DNA from: Deltaproteobacteria bacterium
GTDB taxonomy: Bacteria; Desulfobacterota; Binatia; Binatales; Binataceae
DNA: 9,399 bases
NCBI GenBank assembly: GCA_021786815.1
Contig: JAJYMR010000150.1
Span: 1-9,399, forward strand
Reading direction: 5' to 3'
Of this stretch, positions 6,342 through 9,399 are shown one piece after another. The position numbers were made by a program, and so were the translations under genes. Numbering within the stretch: the first letter of the stretch is position 1; the number at the start of each line of letters is the position of its first letter. Under the pieces are notes generated by a model, which saw only the letters and a list, made by a program, of their open reading frames with translations, was not told the DNA's origin and searched no databases.

Positions 6342-6428
6342 ATGATTCTGGCGCGAGATTTCACGCGAGAGGACGTCTTGAGCGGTCTTGAGAAGGTTGC
6401 AACCGCGAAAATTGTTGCAACCGCGTGA
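6342..6428 (+). CDS. Possible 28-residue small protein, unrecognised
   Basis: ATG at 6342 opens a 29-codon frame ending in TGA at 6426-6428. The peptide, MILARDFTREDVL followed by SGLEKVATAKIVATA, looks protein-like and amphipathic, more so than the surrounding frames. Its last half contains the duplicated 12-mer, which encodes VATA twice. There is no good Shine-Dalgarno site before the ATG, and the frame is open back to a TGA at about 6197, so it could also be the remnant of a longer gene. It may be chance; I do not recognise a family. Confidence 0.15.
   Translation: MILARDFTREDVLSGLEKVATAKIVATA
6396..6425. repeat. Direct repeat of a palindromic 12-mer, GTTGCAACCGCG
   Basis: GTTGCAACCGCG occurs at 6396-6407 and again at 6414-6425, separated by AAAATT. 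Each copy contains the self-complementary GTTGCAAC, and in the first copy the palindrome extends to the 10-base GGTTGCAACC (6395-6404). The 18-base centre-to-centre spacing is close to, though less than, two helical turns. This could be a tandem operator, or a duplication inside a small coding frame. No gene start follows closely on either strand. Confidence 0.6.
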
Positions 6429-6497
6429 CAGGTTTGAAGCGGACGCGAGTCCGATAGCGAACGGCGCAGGGAACCGCGCATCCGGCGCGTACGCGCT

Positions 6498-6534
6498 CCA
6501 AAATGAAGCGGCGGCCCGTTTGAGCCGCCGCTTC
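6498..6534 (-). terminator. Intrinsic terminator of the groES-groEL operon
   Basis: A perfect 11-base GC-rich inverted repeat, GAAGCGGCGGC (6505-6515) and GCCGCCGCTTC (6524-6534), has an 8-base loop. On the minus strand the stem is followed by ATTTTGG, a short T-tract. It lies 66 bases beyond the groEL stop, as expected for a Rho-independent terminator. Confidence 0.8.
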
Positions 6535-6599
6535 GTGTGTGTCGGTTATTCGCGCTTCAACTTCAAGCGCGACGGCACCGTCAATCCGACTGGCGCCGC

Positions 6600-8219
<1,620 letters not shown>

Positions 8220-8270
8220 GGTCTTCTCCTAACTCGTCTGATTTTTCTTGCGAAGAGCCGGATGACCGGG

Positions 8271-8558
8271 CTATTCGAGCACGCCCAGGATGTCATCCTC
8301 GCGCAGGATGAGATGCTCCTCGCCGTCGAGCTTGATCTCGCTGCCGGAGTACTTGCCGAAGAGCACTCTGTCGCCGGCTTTCACTTCCGGCGCGACAAGC
8401 TTGCCGTCCTCGGTGACCTTGCCTTTGCCAACCGCCACCACTTTGCCCTCCTGGGGCTTTTCCTTGGCGGCGTCAGGGATGATGATCCCTCCCTTGGTCT
8501 TTTCCTCTTCCTTGATGCGCCTGATCAGAATGCGATCGCCCAACGGTCTGATCTTCAT
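8271..8558 (-). CDS. groES: GroES, 10 kDa co-chaperonin (Hsp10)
   Basis: Forms the heptameric lid of the GroEL cage. The 95 residues match the family. It opens with MKIRPLGDRILIRRI, then the mobile loop EEEKTKGGIIIPDAAKEKPQ (17-36, with the GGIII GroEL-binding tip), then GKVVAVGKGK, and near the end VKAGDRVLFGKYSGSEIKLD and LREDDILGVLE. The start is ATG at 8558-8556. A near-perfect Shine-Dalgarno, AAGGAGGT, lies 12 bases upstream, somewhat farther than usual. It is the first gene of the operon, about 97 bases downstream of the CIRCE operator. Confidence 0.98.
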   Translation of the reverse strand: MKIRPLGDRILIRRIKEEEKTKGGIIIPDAAKEKPQEGKVVAVGKGKVTEDGKLVAPEVKAGDRVLFGKYSGSEIKLDGEEHLILREDDILGVLE

Positions 8559-8627
8559 GGGTGACCAGTTACCTCCTTACAGATTTCCTGTTCGCTTGGT
8601 GATGGGGCCCTTTCGGACCGCGGCTAA

Positions 8628-8655
8628 GAATTAACCACGAAACGAGCAGTGTCAA
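8628..8655 (-). promoter_or_regulatory. Candidate promoter of groES-groEL
   Basis: The minus strand has a perfect -35, TTGACA (8655-8650), directly abutting the CIRCE inverted repeat. A weak -10, TAATTC (8633-8628), follows after 16 bases. The -35 is convincing and the -10 is not, so a second promoter upstream of CIRCE (TTGATC near 8713) cannot be excluded. Confidence 0.45.
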
Positions 8656-8682
8656 TTGGCACTCTAGCTGTTTGAGTGCTAA
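8656..8682. promoter_or_regulatory. CIRCE operator (HrcA binding site)
   Basis: The inverted repeat TTGGCACTC (8656-8664) and GAGTGCTAA (8674-8682) is separated by exactly 9 bases. The established CIRCE consensus has arms TTAGCACTC and GAGTGCTAA with a 9-base spacer, so 17 of the 18 arm bases match. It is the target of the heat-shock repressor HrcA, which represses groESL until heat shock. It lies immediately upstream of TTGACA in groES orientation. No hrcA gene is in the window. Confidence 0.95.
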
Positions 8683-8867
8683 TGCAGAATCCGCTTCCGC
8701 TCACTGGAGATCAAGCCCTTCGCGGAAAATTAACAGACGAACATAGAACGAAAATGAAGGTGGGCATACAGGCAACCAGACGGCTCGTTTGAAGCGTAAT
8801 CGCCATCGAAAGCCGACTCGGGATTTGCGAGATGTCCGCCGAAGCCTTCTTCCCAGTAACCGCTCTG

Positions 8868-8915
8868 GCTGGCGGCACAATCGGAGGAGCCAGATCTTGA
8901 CTGGCCGCCGCCAGC
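8868..8915. repeat. Nested inverted repeat downstream of the lipoprotein gene
   Basis: The outer arms GCTGGCGGC (8868-8876) and GCCGCCAGC (8907-8915) are perfect 9-base complements. Within the 30-base loop, GCCAG (8889-8893) and CTGGC (8901-8905) form a second hairpin. It begins 27 bases past the stop of the lipoprotein gene. No T-tract follows on either strand, so it may act as an mRNA 3' stabiliser or as part of a factor-dependent terminator. The remaining bases from 8683 to 8942 show no gene. Confidence 0.4.
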
Positions 8916-8942
8916 GGCTCGCGACGTTCCTCTCCAAACGCT

Positions 8943-9323
8943 TCAGCGGGGGCCTGAAGTCGTCAGAATCGTCATCAGCGAAGCTCGGTTGCGCTCCTCC
9001 TGTGCGCGACGCCGATACGCCGCGCGCTCGTCTGAAGACAGTGCTTCTCTTTTCCGGTTCGCGATTGCCTGACACTGGGAGACCATCCGCGCCCGCTCGT
9101 CCGCGAGCTTCCGCATCTGACGGTCGCGGGAAGGACCGGGAGCGTCGGTTATCCGCGCGATTTGCTGATTGCTCCAGGTCGAGGCGTTGTGGATGCACGC
9201 CTGCTCGCTCCGGTCGATTTTGCGGCTCTCGTGCTCGAGATGGTCGTGGTTCGAGCCGGAACTCAGGGTCGTCCTGGTTGCGCATCCGACGATAACGACA
9301 GCAGCCAGGGCGAGCATCCTCAT
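8943..9323 (-). CDS. Small lipoprotein of unknown function
   Basis: 126 residues. The N-terminus MRMLALAAVVIVGC is a short lipoprotein signal with the lipobox IVGC and lipidated Cys14; Ala at +2 would favour sorting to the outer membrane by the usual Lol rule. The mature part is polar: a His/Ser-rich linker (about 20-35), then a strongly charged, probably helical segment (about 65-114) rich in Arg, Glu and Ala. Two further cysteines, Cys43 and Cys84, could form a disulfide in the periplasm. I do not recognise a family. The start is the ATG at 9323-9321, chosen because it gives a good signal peptide; the frame stays open upstream to the window edge, and the ribosome site is weak (GGGG 7 bases before). 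It reads in the same direction as groESL, but the CIRCE operator and 260 bases separate them, so it is probably a separate unit. Confidence 0.6.
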   Translation of the reverse strand: MRMLALAAVVIVGCATRTTLSSGSNHDHLEHESRKIDRSEQACIHNASTWSNQQIARITDAPGPSRDRQMRKLADERARMVSQCQAIANRKREALSSDERAAYRRRAQEERNRASLMTILTTSGPR

Positions 9324-9399
9324 TTGGAATCCCCGAGGTCCGTTGCACCGCTCTTCAATGTCTTTCAGTGGAGGGATGAGTCGCGGGCTTTTCCGGCAG

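Larger units (their letters stand above)
5941..6504. other. Gene-poor stretch between the pseudo-receiver gene and the groESL terminator
   Basis: No convincing gene is visible on either strand. The open frames here (such as 6158-6391 plus, and 6218-6481 minus) have no recognisable motif and poor start contexts. AAAGGAGG occurs at 6134-6141 on the plus strand but is 16 bases from the next ATG (6158). Small structures include the inverted repeat CGGAAT/ATTCCG at 6193-6210 and the repeated GTTGCAACCGCG at 6396-6425. The part near 5941 should hold the promoter of the receiver gene, but I found no good match to consensus. Confidence 0.5.

Noticed and set aside
6158..6391. Plus-strand 77-codon open frame after AAAGGAGG
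   Set aside because: The ribosome-site-like sequence is 16 bases from the ATG, too far, and the product has no motif and an Arg-rich random look.
8701..9348. Minus-strand 215-codon open frame overlapping the lipoprotein gene
   Set aside because: It is extremely Arg- and Pro-rich and has no signal peptide or motif. The overlapping lipoprotein frame has a proper lipobox.
9355..9399. Possible last 14 codons of another minus-strand gene at the right edge, ending in TGA at 9357-9355
   Set aside because: The open stretch is too short to support; the fragment LPEKPATHPSTERH has no recognisable feature.

Overview
The window is a GC-rich bacterial chromosome segment with dense, mostly minus-strand genes and short intergenic spaces. 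The gene set points to a diderm (Gram-negative) bacterium: it encodes muropeptide ligase Mpl, a cytosolic LD-carboxypeptidase and a lipobox-bearing lipoprotein. The groESL operon is preceded by a CIRCE operator, so it is probably under HrcA control. High GC, HrcA/CIRCE control and a Thermotoga-type DAHP synthase fit a deltaproteobacterial-like or Binatota-like lineage, but that placement is a guess. I saw no tRNA, rRNA, CRISPR array, insertion sequence or phage gene.

Layout. (1) Positions 1-3402, minus strand: a three-gene cassette in transcription order ldcA, a serine beta-lactamase-fold hydrolase resembling the Bacillus YbbE/AmiE MurNAc-L-Ala amidase, and mpl, which runs off the left edge. 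Spacing is tight: a 20-base gap, then an 8-base overlap. Read as a pathway, the amidase-like enzyme would free stem peptides, LdcA would trim tetrapeptide to tripeptide, and Mpl would attach the tripeptide to UDP-MurNAc. That makes a compact peptidoglycan-recycling module. (2) 3501-4520, minus: aroF, a DAHP synthase opening the shikimate pathway, with its own likely promoter. (3) 4656-5411, plus: a single-domain SbcD/Mre11-like metallophosphoesterase, divergent from aroF. (4) 5461-5925, minus: a CheY-like protein that has lost the phosphoacceptor Asp and other receiver residues, so probably a pseudo-receiver; it converges on the phosphoesterase gene. (5) 5941-6504: about 560 bases with no convincing gene but with a repeated palindromic 12-mer and a 28-codon ORF. 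(6) 6498-8682, minus: groES-groEL with a CIRCE operator, a candidate promoter and a strong intrinsic terminator. (7) 8943-9323, minus: a small lipoprotein of unknown function.

The five genes from mpl to the phosphoesterase all appear to start at GTG or TTG rather than ATG, supported in most cases by Shine-Dalgarno placement or in-frame upstream stops. The most interesting items are the amidase-like member of the recycling cassette, which lacks a visible signal peptide and could do the job of cytosolic AmpD with a different fold, and the degenerate receiver protein. Most of the remainder is ordinary housekeeping content, and nothing here clearly forms a wholly new system.
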